This document shows positions 28,767 to 38,058 of a stretch of 64,000 bases of DNA, piece by piece (positions within the stretch are counted from its first letter, which is position 1; each line of letters opens with the position of its first letter). The DNA is from Agromyces cerinus subsp. cerinus (GTDB lineage: Bacteria; Actinomycetota; Actinomycetes; Actinomycetales; Microbacteriaceae), in the NCBI RefSeq assembly GCF_900142065.1, contig NZ_FSRJ01000001.1, positions 682,001 through 746,000 on the forward strand, read 5' to 3'. A model generated the notes under the pieces. The model was given only the letters and a program-made list of their open reading frames with translations. It was not told where the DNA came from and made no database searches. A program made the position numbers and the translations under genes.

Positions 28767-30905
28767 CTACGCGCCCACACCCGTGACCGTCGGGTGGTGG
28801 AACGTGTCGCCGAAGACGCGCTCGGACGCGCCGACCCGGTCGAGGTACGGCGTCAGGCCGCCCATCTGGAACGGGAAGCCGGCACCGAGGACCATGCAGA
28901 GGTCGATGTCCTCAGCCGCCGCGACGACGTCGCCGTCGAGCATGAGGCGAACCTCGCGGGCGAGGCCGTCCTGCAGGGCGACGAGGATCTCGTCGGCCGT
29001 GCGCGGGTTCTTGCCGCCGGCGACGATCTTCAGTGCGCCCTTGTCGAAGCCCTTGACCTTGCCCTTGTCGTCCTTGTCGAGCAGCTTGCCGTAGTCGGCG
29101 AGCTTGTGCAGGTTCTCGCTGCGGTAGAACCGATCGGGGAACGCCGCGTGGTGGGTGTCGAGCACGTGCGCGCCGACCTTCAGACCCACGAGGTCGAGCA
29201 GCACCGACGGTGCCATGGGCAGTCCGAGCGGGGCGATCGCCTCGTCGACGGTCTGGAACGAGGTGCCCTCGTCGACGGCCCGCATCGCCTCGCCGAGCAG
29301 CACGGCGAGGAGCCGGTTGACGACGAAGCCGGGGGTGTCGGCAGTGATGACGGCGTTCTTGCGCAGGTTCTTCGCTGTGACCATGGCGGTCGACAGCGTC
29401 GCCTCGTCGGTGTGCGGCGTCTTCACGACCTCGATCAGCGGCATGACCGCGACCGGGGTGAAGAAGTGGAAGCCCACCAGACGCTCGGGGTGAGCGAGCT
29501 TCGCGCCGATCTGCTCGACCGACAGCGACGAGGTGTTCGTGGCGAGCACGGCCTCGGGGGAGATGAACTGCTCCACCTCGGCGAAGACGTTCTGCTTGAT
29601 CTCGAGCTCTTCGAAGACGGCCTCGATGACCCAGTCGCAGTCGGCGAAGTCGGCCTTCTCGGTGGTGCCCGTGACGAGGGCCTTCAGGCGGTTGGCCTCA
29701 TCGGGGGAGATGCGGCCCTTCTCGAGGAGCTTGTCGATCTCTTCGCCGATGTAGGCGACGCCCTTGTCGACGCGAGCCTGATCGATGTCGGTGATGACCA
29801 CCGGCACCCGCAGGCGGCGCACGAAGAGCAGGGCGAGCTGGCTCGCCATGTAGCCTGCGCCGAGCACGCCGACCTTGGTGACCTTCTTCGCGATGGCCTT
29901 GTCGGGCGCACCGGCAGGACGCTTGGCCCGCTTCTGCACGAGGTTGAAGGCGTAGATGGAGGCCTGGAGCTGGTCGCCGACGATGAGCTCGGAGAGCACC
30001 TCGTCTTCGCGCTCGAAGCCCTCGGCCTTCGTGCCGCTCTTGGCGGCCTTCATGAGCTCGAGTGCCGCGTACGGCGACTTCGGCACCGAGCCGATGCGGC
30101 TCTTCAGCATCTTCGTGGCGATCGCGATCGCGGCGTCCCACTTGACGAGGCGTTCGACCTTGCCGGGCTCGTTCGGGCGCTTCACCTTGATGCGGCCCGA
30201 GACGACGCCGTCGGCCCACTTGATCGAGTCCTCGAGGAACGCGACCGAGTCGAACTTCGCATCGGCGATGCCGAGCTCCATCACGTCGTCGGCCTTCATC
30301 GTGCGGTTCTGCTTCAGCGGGTTCTCGATGACGACCTTCAGGGCGTTCTCGATGCCGATGAGGTTCGGCAGCAGGTAGGCGCCGCCCCAGCCGGGGATGA
30401 GGCCGAGGAAGACCTCGGGCAGGGCGACTGCGGGCACCGAGGCATCCACCGTGCGGTAGTCGGCGTTGAGCGCGATCTCGAGGCCGCCGCCGAGGGCGAG
30501 GCCGTTGATGAACACGAACGACGGCACGCCGAGTTCGGAGGCCTTGCCGAGGGCGAAGTGGCCGAGCTGGCCCATCTTGCGGGCGGTGTCGCGGTCGGGG
30601 ATCTCGGCGACCTTCGACAGGTCGGCGCCCGCTGCGAGGATGAACGGCTTGCCCGTGATCGCCACGGCGTGGATCTCGCCGGCGGCGGCGCGCGCCTTCA
30701 GCTCGTCGAGGGTCTTCGCGTACTCGAGCAGCGACACCGGACCGAGGGTGTTCGGTCGGGTGTGGTCGCGGCCGTTGTCGAGCGTGACGAGGGCGAGCGT
30801 CTTGCCGCCCGAGATCGGCACATCGCGAACGAACGAGTGCGTGACGACCTCGTCGTCGGAGAGGGCGGCGAGCGAGTCGAAGTCGATCTTCGTGTAGTCC
30901 GTCAT
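28767..30905 (-). CDS. fadB: 3-hydroxyacyl-CoA dehydrogenase / enoyl-CoA hydratase (beta-oxidation alpha subunit)
   Basis: A 712-residue multifunctional fatty-acid oxidation enzyme: N-terminal crotonase domain (hydrates enoyl-CoA) with NGLALGGGLEIALNADYR and the catalytic-Glu segment LPEVFLGLIPGWGGAYLLP; then an NAD-binding domain starting VGVLGAGYMASQLA (about residues 345-355); then the dehydrogenase domain with HFFTPVAVMPLIEVV and a second C-terminal helical domain. Starts one base into the stop of the upstream thiolase gene (TGATG), so the two subunits of the beta-oxidation complex are translationally coupled, as in fadBA operons, in thiolase-first order. Chain-length preference is not evident. 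Confidence 0.95.
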   Translation of the reverse strand: MTDYTKIDFDSLAALSDDEVVTHSFVRDVPISGGKTLALVTLDNGRDHTRPNTLGPVSLLEYAKTLDELKARAAAGEIHAVAITGKPFILAAGADLSKVAEIPDRDTARKMGQLGHFALGKASELGVPSFVFINGLALGGGLEIALNADYRTVDASVPAVALPEVFLGLIPGWGGAYLLPNLIGIENALKVVIENPLKQNRTMKADDVMELGIADAKFDSVAFLEDSIKWADGVVSGRIKVKRPNEPGKVERLVKWDAAIAIATKMLKSRIGSVPKSPYAALELMKAAKSGTKAEGFEREDEVLSELIVGDQLQASIYAFNLVQKRAKRPAGAPDKAIAKKVTKVGVLGAGYMASQLALLFVRRLRVPVVITDIDQARVDKGVAYIGEEIDKLLEKGRISPDEANRLKALVTGTTEKADFADCDWVIEAVFEELEIKQNVFAEVEQFISPEAVLATNTSSLSVEQIGAKLAHPERLVGFHFFTPVAVMPLIEVVKTPHTDEATLSTAMVTAKNLRKNAVITADTPGFVVNRLLAVLLGEAMRAVDEGTSFQTVDEAIAPLGLPMAPSVLLDLVGLKVGAHVLDTHHAAFPDRFYRSENLHKLADYGKLLDKDDKGKVKGFDKGALKIVAGGKNPRTADEILVALQDGLAREVRLMLDGDVVAAAEDIDLCMVLGAGFPFQMGGLTPYLDRVGASERVFGDTFHHPTVTGVGA

Positions 30906-32110
30906 CAGGCCTTCTTCGCCTTCTTGTCGTAGTTCGGGTTCTCCCAGACCATGGTGCCGCCCTGGCCGAGGCCGACGCACATGCTCGTGATGCCGTAGCG
31001 CACGTCGGGGCGCTCGGTGAACTGGCTCGCGAGCTGGTTCATGAGACGCACGCCCGAGGAGGCGAGGGGGTGGCCGACCGCGATCGCGCCGCCCCACGGG
31101 TTGACTCGGGGGTCGTCGTCGGCGATGCCGTAGTGGTCCATGAACGAGAGCACCTGCACGGCGAACGCCTCGTTCATCTCGAAGATGCCGATGTCCTCGA
31201 TCGAGAGGCCCGCCTTGCGGAGCGCCTTCTCGGTGGCGGGGATCGGGCCGATGCCCATGATCTCGGGGTCGACGCCCGCGAAGGCGTAGCTGACGAGCTT
31301 CATCTTCGGCGACAGGCCGAACTCCTTCGCCGCGGCGCCCGAGGCGAGGATCGCGGCGGTCGCGCCGTCGTTGAGGCCCGAGGCGTTGCCGGCCGTGATG
31401 CGGCCGTGCGGGCGGAACGGCGTCTTCAGGGCGGCGAGGCCCTCGAGCGTCGTCTCGGGGCGCATGACCTCGTCGCGCGTGGCGAGGCCCCAGCCGGACT
31501 CGGTGCGGATCGCGACGGGCACGAGGTCCTGCTGGATCTTGCCTGCGGCGTAGGCCGCTGCGGTCTTCTGCTGGCTCGCGAGGGCGAAGCGGTCGCTGCG
31601 CTCCTTCGTGAGCTGCGGGAACCGGTCGTGGATGCGCTCGGCGGTGGCGCCCATCACGAGGGCGTCTTCGCCGACGAGACGCTCGCTGAGGAATCGCGGG
31701 TTGGGGTCGACGCCCGAGCCCATGGGGTGGTGGCCCATGTGCTCGACGCCGCCGGCGATGGCGAGGTCGTACATGCCGAAGCCGATCGAGCCGGACATCA
31801 TCGCGGCGGCCGTCATGGCGCCCGCGCACATGCGGTCGATCGAGAAGCCGGGGACGGTCTTCGGGAGTCCGGCGAGGATCGCGGCCGTTCGGCCGAGGGT
31901 CAGGCCCTGGTCGCCGGTCTGGGTCGTCGCGGCGATGGCGACGTCGTCGATGCGGTCCTTCGGGATGTTCGGGTTGCGCTCGAGGAGTCCGACGATCGCC
32001 TTCACGACGAGGTCATCGGCCCGGGTGTTCCAGTACATGCCCTTGTCGCCGGCCTTGCCGAACGGGGTGCGGACCCCGTCGACGAATACGACTTCAGCTT
32101 GATCAGCCAC
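30905..32110 (-). CDS. fadA: Acetyl-CoA C-acyltransferase (thiolase)
   Basis: A 401-residue thiolase, cleaving 3-ketoacyl-CoA with CoA in the last step of beta-oxidation. The nucleophilic Cys lies in SIDRMCAGAMTAAAMM, the catalytic His in GGAIAVGHPLASSGVR, and the second Cys in TSMCVGLGQGG. The NEAFAV motif is present. GTG at 32110 is preferred (AGTGAG precedes it); an in-frame GTG at 32122 adds four residues. Operon partner fadB-like gene follows. Together they oxidise fatty acids to acetyl-CoA. Confidence 0.95.
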   Translation of the reverse strand: MADQAEVVFVDGVRTPFGKAGDKGMYWNTRADDLVVKAIVGLLERNPNIPKDRIDDVAIAATTQTGDQGLTLGRTAAILAGLPKTVPGFSIDRMCAGAMTAAAMMSGSIGFGMYDLAIAGGVEHMGHHPMGSGVDPNPRFLSERLVGEDALVMGATAERIHDRFPQLTKERSDRFALASQQKTAAAYAAGKIQQDLVPVAIRTESGWGLATRDEVMRPETTLEGLAALKTPFRPHGRITAGNASGLNDGATAAILASGAAAKEFGLSPKMKLVSYAFAGVDPEIMGIGPIPATEKALRKAGLSIEDIGIFEMNEAFAVQVLSFMDHYGIADDDPRVNPWGGAIAVGHPLASSGVRLMNQLASQFTERPDVRYGITSMCVGLGQGGTMVWENPNYDKKAKKA

Positions 32111-32186
32111 GCTGCAGCTCACTTTCGGTCAGGATGCTTCGATCCTACGAACGCCGCTGCGGAGGCGCTGAATCGCTTGACGGAAT

Positions 32187-33383
32187 CTACGAAGCGTCGG
32201 AGGTGGCGTCTTCGACGGATTGTGCCGCCTCGACAAAAGCAGCAGCGATTCTCTGTGAGGTTGCGGCAACCTGCCACTCGCGCGCTCCGAGGGCCCGAAG
32301 CGACTCGCCGACGGCCTCTGCCGTCGTCTCCGCGGGCGGCGTCCAGGCCACTCGGCGCAGGTGATCGGGCGTGAGCAGGTTCTCGACGGGCATGTTCATC
32401 TGCTCGGCGACCTCGGTCACCGCGGCCTTCGCGAGCCTGAGGCGCGCGTCTGCCTCGGGGTGCCGCGCCGCCCAGGATCGCGGCGGGGGAGGAGCGTCGC
32501 TCGGCACGCGCACCTGCGGCAGCTCGGTGGTCGCGAGCCCGCGCTCGACGGCACCCCACCAGCGGTCGAGTTCGGTTCGGCTCGCGCGGCCGTTGAACTC
32601 GCGCAGGTCGGCGAGGGCGCGCCGGGTCGACGGCAGCGTTCGGGCCACGGCCAGGAGCGAGGCATCCGGAACCAGGCGACCGGGCGCGACGTCGAGCTCG
32701 GTCGCGAGCGCGTCTCGTGAGAGCCAGAGCTCGCGGGCCACCGCGAGGTTGCGGGGGCTGCGCATGGCGTGGATTCCCGAGAGGCGTCGCCACGGCTCGG
32801 CCGCAGGCGGCTTCGCGGCGCGGTGCAGCACGGCATCGAACTCCTCGGCCGCGAGTTCGGCCTTGCCGTCCTCTTCGAGGCGTGCGCCGAGACGCTCGCG
32901 CACGTCGACGAGCAGTTCGACGTCGAGCGCCGCGTACTTCAGCCACGACTGCGGCAGCGGACGCGTCGACCAGTCGGAGGCCGAATGCTCCTTGGCGAGC
33001 TTGATGTCGAGCAGTTCCTCGACGACCGAGGCGAGGCCCACCCGCGGCATGCCGAGGAGCCGTGCCGCCAGCTCGGTGTCGAAGATGCGCTCGGGGTCGA
33101 GGCCGACCTCGCGGAGGCAGGCCAGGTCCTGACTCGCTGCGTGCAGCACCCACTCCTCGGAGTGGATGGCGTTCTGCAGCGCCGAGAAGTCGGGAATCTG
33201 CGGCGGATCGAAGAGGAAGGTGCCCGAGCCGCGCCGGAACATCTGGATCAGGTAGGCCCGCTGCGAGTAGCGGAATCCGCTCGCCCGTTCGGCGTCGACT
33301 GCGATCGGACCCTCACCGTCGAGGAGCCGCTTCACCGCCTCATCGAAGGCGGCGGGGGTCTCGATCACCTGGAATTCATCCAC
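32187..33383 (-). CDS. rnd: Ribonuclease D-like 3'-5' exonuclease with HRDC domain
   Basis: A 398-residue protein. The N-terminal DEDDy exonuclease domain shows the metal-binding residues in IAVDAERASGFRY (first Asp-Glu), ASQDLACL, and the closing YAALDVELLVDV with its Tyr and Asp. The HRDC nucleic-acid-binding domain follows (HAMRSPRNLAVARELWLSRDALA). RNase D trims 3' ends of tRNA and other stable RNAs. Its start overlaps the 3' end of the DUF3000 gene by eight bases, so the two genes are coupled; this pair is conserved in Actinobacteria. Confidence 0.93.
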   Translation of the reverse strand: MDEFQVIETPAAFDEAVKRLLDGEGPIAVDAERASGFRYSQRAYLIQMFRRGSGTFLFDPPQIPDFSALQNAIHSEEWVLHAASQDLACLREVGLDPERIFDTELAARLLGMPRVGLASVVEELLDIKLAKEHSASDWSTRPLPQSWLKYAALDVELLVDVRERLGARLEEDGKAELAAEEFDAVLHRAAKPPAAEPWRRLSGIHAMRSPRNLAVARELWLSRDALATELDVAPGRLVPDASLLAVARTLPSTRRALADLREFNGRASRTELDRWWGAVERGLATTELPQVRVPSDAPPPPRSWAARHPEADARLRLAKAAVTEVAEQMNMPVENLLTPDHLRRVAWTPPAETTAEAVGESLRALGAREWQVAATSQRIAAAFVEAAQSVEDATSDAS

Positions 33384-33963
33384 GGTTCGTCCTCCGACGG
33401 GGCAGGGGCGTCACCCCTTCTGATCGGGGCGGCAGCCCTGCGAGCATGCACAACAATTCAGCCCAGCCTTCCACATGCGGGCCGATCGCCGAGTCGAGCG
33501 GCGTCCACGAGGCACGCAGTTCGATCTGCGCACCGTCGCCCTGGCGGGCCAGCTCGCCGAAGCCGGTCGAGAGGATCTTGGTCGCCGTGCCCGATGCGGC
33601 GATGTATCGGGCGCCCCTCGCATCGAGGGCGTCGACGAGCCACGACCAGGCGACGTCGGCGAGGAAGGGGTCGAGGCCGATGTCGGTCTCGAGGGGGGCC
33701 TGCGCGAAGCACACGACACGGAATCGGCCGCCCCATGCCTCGGGCTCGCTCTCGTCGTGCAGCAGCACGAACCGCCCGGTTCCGAGTTCGGAGTCGTCAT
33801 GCCGGCTCGGCGTGACATCCGCGGAGAGGGCGACCGCGTTCGGCGCCAGAGAGCCCGGAGCCGGAATCTCCGAGATGCGCAGCTCGGTTCTGGGAGCGGC
33901 GGCCCTGAGCGACGCGAGGGCGGCCTCGAACTCGGGAGGAAGCGGAGGCGCTGAGTCGGGCAC
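33376..33963 (-). CDS. DUF3000 family protein
   Basis: A 195-residue conserved actinobacterial protein containing the family segments LRISEIPAPGSLAPNAVAL, GRFVLLHDESEPEAWGG, WLVDALDARGARY and AELLCMLAGLPPRSEGVTPL. No motif or activity known. The GTG start lies six bases after TAGTCT, so the mRNA appears leaderless, and the following RNase D gene is translated from its 3' overlap. The constant association with RNase D suggests an RNA-processing link; this is inference. Confidence 0.87.
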   Translation of the reverse strand: MPDSAPPLPPEFEAALASLRAAAPRTELRISEIPAPGSLAPNAVALSADVTPSRHDDSELGTGRFVLLHDESEPEAWGGRFRVVCFAQAPLETDIGLDPFLADVAWSWLVDALDARGARYIAASGTATKILSTGFGELARQGDGAQIELRASWTPLDSAIGPHVEGWAELLCMLAGLPPRSEGVTPLPRRRTNRG

Positions 33964-33969
33964 GAGTGC

Positions 33970-33975
33970 AGACTA
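33970..33975 (-). promoter_or_regulatory. -10 element of a predicted leaderless DUF3000 promoter
   Basis: Minus-strand TAGTCT, then six bases, then the GTG start at 33963. Confidence 0.5.
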
Positions 33976-34048
33976 GAGTCTCGGATACTGGGGACGTCGG
34001 CGGCACGCCGCGCCACCGGCACACGGTGACTGCTTCGGGAGGAAACGG

Positions 34049-35263
34049 ATGCGTCGAAAGCCTGGTGCAGTTGCCACGATGGCGATCGCGGCTGGGGCCG
34101 TCGGGCTCATCGCCGTGACGATCGGGGCCGCCACCGCGGCCATGGCGGTGTTCTTCGCCCGCAAGGTGGTGACGCCGCCCGAGCGGCGCGAAGAAGACGT
34201 GCGCATCACGCGTGTCGACCTCGCCGCGGGCGAGATCACGCTGGTCGGCTCCGAAGAGGCGCGCATGCGCGGCCGTTACGGCTTCTGGTTCGACCGCGAA
34301 GCGGGTCACGCCCGACTCGGCGACGTCATCGAGGACGGCGGGCGCGAAGTGCGGCGCAGCATCGAATCCGTCGACTTCGGTCGTCTCGACCGGGCGACGC
34401 GCGGCCGCTTCAACGGCTGGTACCACCTCGGCCCCTGGGAACTCGAGCTGCCGTATGAGAACGTCGTCGTCGAGACCGAGCTCGGCCCCGCGCCGGCATG
34501 GCTCGTCAGGGCGACGGATGACTCGACGCGCTGGGTCATCCAGGTGCACGGTCGCGGCGTGAGGCGACCCGAAGGGCTGCGCGCGGTGCCACCGGCGCAC
34601 GACGCCGGCTGGAACTCCCTGTTGATCTCCTACCGCAACGACGGCGAGGCGCCCGAGAGCGAAGACCGCAGGTACGGCCTCGGCGGCACGGAGTGGGCCG
34701 ATGTGGTCGCCGCTACCCGGTTCGCGGTCGAGCACGGCGCCGAGGAGATCGTGCTGATGGGCTGGTCGATGGGCGGCGCCATCTCGCTGCAGGCGGTGCT
34801 GCGATCGGCGGAGGTGCGGGAGCGGCTCGTCGGGGTGATGCTCGATTCACCCGCGATCGACTGGGCCGACATCCTCCGTTTCCAGGGACAGCTGAACAAC
34901 CTGCCGCCCGAGTTCGGCGACCTCGTCGTGCGACTGCTCGGCGGACCGCTCGGCAGCGGCCTCACGGGCATCGGCGCACCGATCGACGTCGTGGAGCTCG
35001 ACCCGATCGCCCGGGCCGACGAGTTCGACGTGCCGATGCTGCTCATGCACAGCGTCGACGACGGCTTCGTTCCGATCGACGGCTCTCGCCGTTTCGCCGC
35101 GGCCCGCCCCGACCTGATCGAGTTCGAGGTCTTCGAGGGCGCCCGGCACACGAAACTCTGGAACGCCGAGCCAGAGCGGTGGACGGGGCTCGTGCGGTCG
35201 TGGCTCGAGCGACGCACCGAGAGCGCAGCCCGCATGGGCGACGAGGCGCAGATCGCGGGCTGA
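34049..35263 (+). CDS. Alpha/beta hydrolase, membrane-anchored
   Basis: A 404-residue serine hydrolase. The N-terminal helix (about residues 7-37) should anchor it in the membrane with the catalytic part outside or peripheral. The nucleophile elbow is GWSMGG (near residue 239), the acid is in HSVDDGFVP, and the base is the His of ARHTKLW. The central region is rich in Arg/Glu and has an unusual long N-terminal beta extension before the fold (residues 50-160). Substrate unknown; similar actinobacterial proteins are annotated only as alpha/beta hydrolases. It is convergent with the sufE gene (20 bases between stops). Confidence 0.85.
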   Translation: MRRKPGAVATMAIAAGAVGLIAVTIGAATAAMAVFFARKVVTPPERREEDVRITRVDLAAGEITLVGSEEARMRGRYGFWFDREAGHARLGDVIEDGGREVRRSIESVDFGRLDRATRGRFNGWYHLGPWELELPYENVVVETELGPAPAWLVRATDDSTRWVIQVHGRGVRRPEGLRAVPPAHDAGWNSLLISYRNDGEAPESEDRRYGLGGTEWADVVAATRFAVEHGAEEIVLMGWSMGGAISLQAVLRSAEVRERLVGVMLDSPAIDWADILRFQGQLNNLPPEFGDLVVRLLGGPLGSGLTGIGAPIDVVELDPIARADEFDVPMLLMHSVDDGFVPIDGSRRFAAARPDLIEFEVFEGARHTKLWNAEPERWTGLVRSWLERRTESAARMGDEAQIAG

Positions 35264-35282
35264 CCCGCAGGCGCCGTAGTGC

Positions 35283-35720
35283 CTATGCGGCGACGCGCTC
35301 GCGCACCTGGCGCTTGATGCGGCCGAGCATGCCGGTCATGCCGCGGACGCGGAGGGGCGACACCGCCTCGCCGAGGCCGAGCGACTGCGGGTAGTCGGCG
35401 GGCACGTCGAGCACCTCATCGGCGGTCAGCCCGTCGAGACCCTGCACGAGGATCGAGGCGAACCCGCGCGTGGTCGGCGACTCGGCCGGTGCCGTGGCGT
35501 ACAGGTGCACGCGCCCCTCTGCGACCTCGGTGAAGATGAACACCGGCGACTGGCACTCCTCGACCCGTTCGAACAGGTCGGGGTGGTCGGCGTAGCGCTC
35601 GGGCAGTTCGGGCAGCTCGTTCGAGAACTCGAGCAGCAGTTGCAGGCGGTCGCGCACGCCGAGTGCGAGGAAATCGTCGCGGGTCTCGGCGAGCCGTGCG
35701 GGCAGGGTCGTCGCGTTCAT
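35283..35720 (-). CDS. sufE: SufE family protein
   Basis: A 145-residue SufE, the sulfur-relay partner that accepts persulfide from a cysteine desulfurase for iron-sulfur cluster assembly. The active Cys is in VEECQSPVF, and the conserved YPQSLGLGEAVSPLRVRGMTGML segment follows. The ATG at 35720 has GGGAGAA upstream; an earlier ATG at 35738 adds six residues. No sufS or sufBCD genes lie nearby. It follows the sulfurtransferase gene with 47 bases between, a conserved pair that suggests the rhodanese delivers sulfur to SufE. Confidence 0.93.
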   Translation of the reverse strand: MNATTLPARLAETRDDFLALGVRDRLQLLLEFSNELPELPERYADHPDLFERVEECQSPVFIFTEVAEGRVHLYATAPAESPTTRGFASILVQGLDGLTADEVLDVPADYPQSLGLGEAVSPLRVRGMTGMLGRIKRQVRERVAA

Positions 35721-35767
35721 CGGAATCCATTCTCCCATGTCGTCGCGCCGCCCCGCCCGTCGCAGCG

Positions 35768-36667
35768 TCAGCGGGTGGGCGCCTCGCCGCGAGCCTCGCC
35801 GGTGACGATCGGCACGCGAACGGCGCTGCCCCACTCGGTCCACGAGCCGTCGTAGTTGCGAACCTTCTCGAAGCCGAGCAGGTGGTTCAGCACGAACCAG
35901 GTGTGGCTCGACCGCTCGCCGATGCGGCAGTAGGCGATGATGTCGTCGCCGTCGACGAGGCCGACCTCGTCGCGGTAGATCGCGTCGAGCTCGGCGCGGG
36001 ACTTGAACGTGCCGTCGGATGCCGCGGCACGAGCCCAGGGCACGGATGCCGCGGTCGGGATGTGGCCCGCACGCAGGGCGCCCTCTTCAGGGTAGGCGGG
36101 TGCGGTCGTCCGCTCGCCGCTGTACTCCTCGGGGGAGCGCACGTCGACGAGCGGGTTGCCGAAGTGGGCGAGCACGTCGTCTTTGTAGGCGCGCACGACA
36201 CTGTCGTCGCGCTCGACGACGGGGTACTCGACCGGCGTCACCTCGGGGGCCGCCGTCGTGAGCTCCCGGCCCTCGGCGATCCAGAGATCGCGGCCGCCGT
36301 CGAGGAGGCGCACGTCCTCATGGCCGAAGAGGGTGAAGACCCAGAGCGCGTACGCGGCCCACCAGTTGTTCTTGTCGCCGTAGATCACGACGGTCGTGTC
36401 GCGAGCGATGCCCTTCGAGCCGGCCAGGGCGGCGAACTGCTCGCCGTTCACGTAGTCGCGAACGACCGGGTCGTTGAGGTCGAGGTGCCAGTCGATCTTC
36501 ACGGCGCCGGGGATGTGCCCGGTCTCGTAGAGCAGCACGTCCTCATCCGATTCGACGACGACCAGCCCCGGTTCGCCGAGGTGCTCGGCGAGCCATTCGG
36601 TGGTGACGAGACGCTCGGGGTGGGCGTACTCGGCGAGCTTCTCAGCGGCGTCGAACTCGGCGGACAT
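35768..36667 (-). CDS. sseA: Thiosulfate/3-mercaptopyruvate sulfurtransferase (tandem rhodanese)
   Basis: A 299-residue two-domain rhodanese moving a sulfane sulfur from a donor such as thiosulfate or mercaptopyruvate to an acceptor. The N-terminal domain is the inactive half ([31 protein letters not shown]); the catalytic Cys is in the second domain in [15 protein letters not shown] perfect AGGAGG lies just before the ATG. Upstream of and codirectional with sufE, likely cotranscribed. Confidence 0.93.
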   Translation of the reverse strand: MSAEFDAAEKLAEYAHPERLVTTEWLAEHLGEPGLVVVESDEDVLLYETGHIPGAVKIDWHLDLNDPVVRDYVNGEQFAALAGSKGIARDTTVVIYGDKNNWWAAYALWVFTLFGHEDVRLLDGGRDLWIAEGRELTTAAPEVTPVEYPVVERDDSVVRAYKDDVLAHFGNPLVDVRSPEEYSGERTTAPAYPEEGALRAGHIPTAASVPWARAAASDGTFKSRAELDAIYRDEVGLVDGDDIIAYCRIGERSSHTWFVLNHLLGFEKVRNYDGSWTEWGSAVRVPIVTGEARGEAPTR

Positions 36668-36717
36668 GGGGTACCTCCTGGGATCGCCTGGTCGGCGGGG
36701 GTTCGAGGGGAGCGGAC

Positions 36718-36723
36718 TAGGCT
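36718..36723 (+). promoter_or_regulatory. -10-like element for zapE
   Basis: TAGGCT lies about 95 bases upstream of the chosen zapE ATG, within the divergent region shared with sseA. No clear -35 was seen. Confidence 0.3.
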
Positions 36724-36818
36724 GATCACCTGTCCACCACGAATCTACGCGGCGCGCGGGGCGAAGTCACAAGCCCTGTCATCCGATGCAACAGATGCAC
36801 ACCGGGAGCTCCTCCAGC

Positions 36819-37874
36819 ATGACCACGGCATCGAGCCAGCCACTCATCCGTCTCGTCGAGAGGAACCCGTCGATCTCGGGGGCCGAGATCGCCGCCGAGC
36901 TCTCGCCGCCGCCGCAGTTCGAGCACGCGTCGTTCGAGTCGTACCGACCCGACCCCGACTTCCCCTCGCAGCAGGCCGCGCTCGACCGCCTCAAGGAGTT
37001 CGCCGGTGCGTGGCGCGCTGCGCAGCGTCCGGGCGGGTTCTTCTCCCGCAAGCGTCCCGCGCGCATCGAGCTGCCCGGCGTGTATCTCGACGGCGGGTTC
37101 GGCGTCGGCAAGACCCACCTGCTGGCCGCCCTCTGGCATGTGGCGCACGGCCCGAAGTACTTCGGCACCTTCATCGAGTACACGGCCCTCGTGGGTGCGC
37201 TCGGCTATCAGCCGGCGGTCGAGCTGCTCCGGGGCGCGAAGCTCGTCTGCATCGACGAGTTCGAGCTCGACGACCCGGGCGACACGATGCTCATGACGCG
37301 ATTCCTCGGCGAGCTCATGGCCGGCGGCACCCGCGTGGCCGCGACGTCGAACACGCCGCCGAACGCGCTCGGCGAGGGCCGCTTCGCCGCCTCCGACTTC
37401 CTCCGCGAGATCCACGCCCTCTCGTCGAACTTCGAGACCCTCCGCATCGACGGCCTGGACTACCGTCGCCGCGACACCGAGGGCCACGCCGAATCCCTCG
37501 CCGGCGATGCCGACGTCGCGCGCACGGCCGCAGCCCTCGCCGAGCGCGGCCACCGCATCTCGCTCGACGGGTTCGACGACCTCGTCGCGCATCTCGCGAC
37601 CGTGCACCCCTCGAAGTACGTGAAGCTCGTGGCCGGCCTCGAGTTCATCGCCCTCGAGGGCGTGCACGAGCTCACCGACCAGAACGCGGCGCTGCGCCTC
37701 GTCGCCTTCATCGACCGCGTGTACGACGCCGAGGTGCCGATCATCGCGAGCGGCCTGCCGCTCGACGAGGTCTTCGGCGGCGACATGATGTCGGGCGGCT
37801 ACCGCAAGAAGTACCTCCGGGCGATGTCGCGCATGATCGCGCTCACCACCGGCGAACTGCCCCCGCACGACTGA
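36819..37874 (+). CDS. zapE: Cell division protein ZapE (AFG1-like ATPase)
   Basis: A 351-residue P-loop ATPase of the ZapE/AFG1 family, which in E. coli destabilises FtsZ bundles at the division site. Walker A is LDGGFGVGKTHL (near residue 95), Walker B is LVCIDEFELDD, and ATSNTPPNALGEGRF and the C-terminal YRKKYLRAMSRM are family features. The ATG at 36819 is chosen for a GGGAG 13 bases upstream; an in-frame ATG at 36786 adds eleven residues. It diverges from sseA. A cell-division gene in this window besides sepH. Confidence 0.9.
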   Translation: MTTASSQPLIRLVERNPSISGAEIAAELSPPPQFEHASFESYRPDPDFPSQQAALDRLKEFAGAWRAAQRPGGFFSRKRPARIELPGVYLDGGFGVGKTHLLAALWHVAHGPKYFGTFIEYTALVGALGYQPAVELLRGAKLVCIDEFELDDPGDTMLMTRFLGELMAGGTRVAATSNTPPNALGEGRFAASDFLREIHALSSNFETLRIDGLDYRRRDTEGHAESLAGDADVARTAAALAERGHRISLDGFDDLVAHLATVHPSKYVKLVAGLEFIALEGVHELTDQNAALRLVAFIDRVYDAEVPIIASGLPLDEVFGGDMMSGGYRKKYLRAMSRMIALTTGELPPHD

Positions 37875-37959
37875 CTCCCAGCTCATGTTCCCGCTCGCGC
37901 GCGATTCACATCGCTTGAGCGGCGCTGCGAAACGTGCTGTTTACCTGCGGGCCCCGCAC

Positions 37960-37997
37960 GTAACAGACGCGAAACAGTAGACGGTCCCGCTCGAAAC
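37960..37997 (+). promoter_or_regulatory. GlnR-type nitrogen control box upstream of amt
   Basis: GTAAC-N6-GAAAC (37960-37975) exactly matches the first half of the actinobacterial GlnR consensus, and a second GAAAC (37993-37997) follows at the expected spacing, with a degenerate CGGTC where the second GTnAC should be. It ends about 60 bases before the ammonium transporter ATG. Confidence 0.65.
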
Positions 37998-38058
37998 GTC
38001 CTCTCGTGAAACTTGGCGACACAGGTTCCCCCGCCTGTATTCCTGAGAGAGGTTCGAG

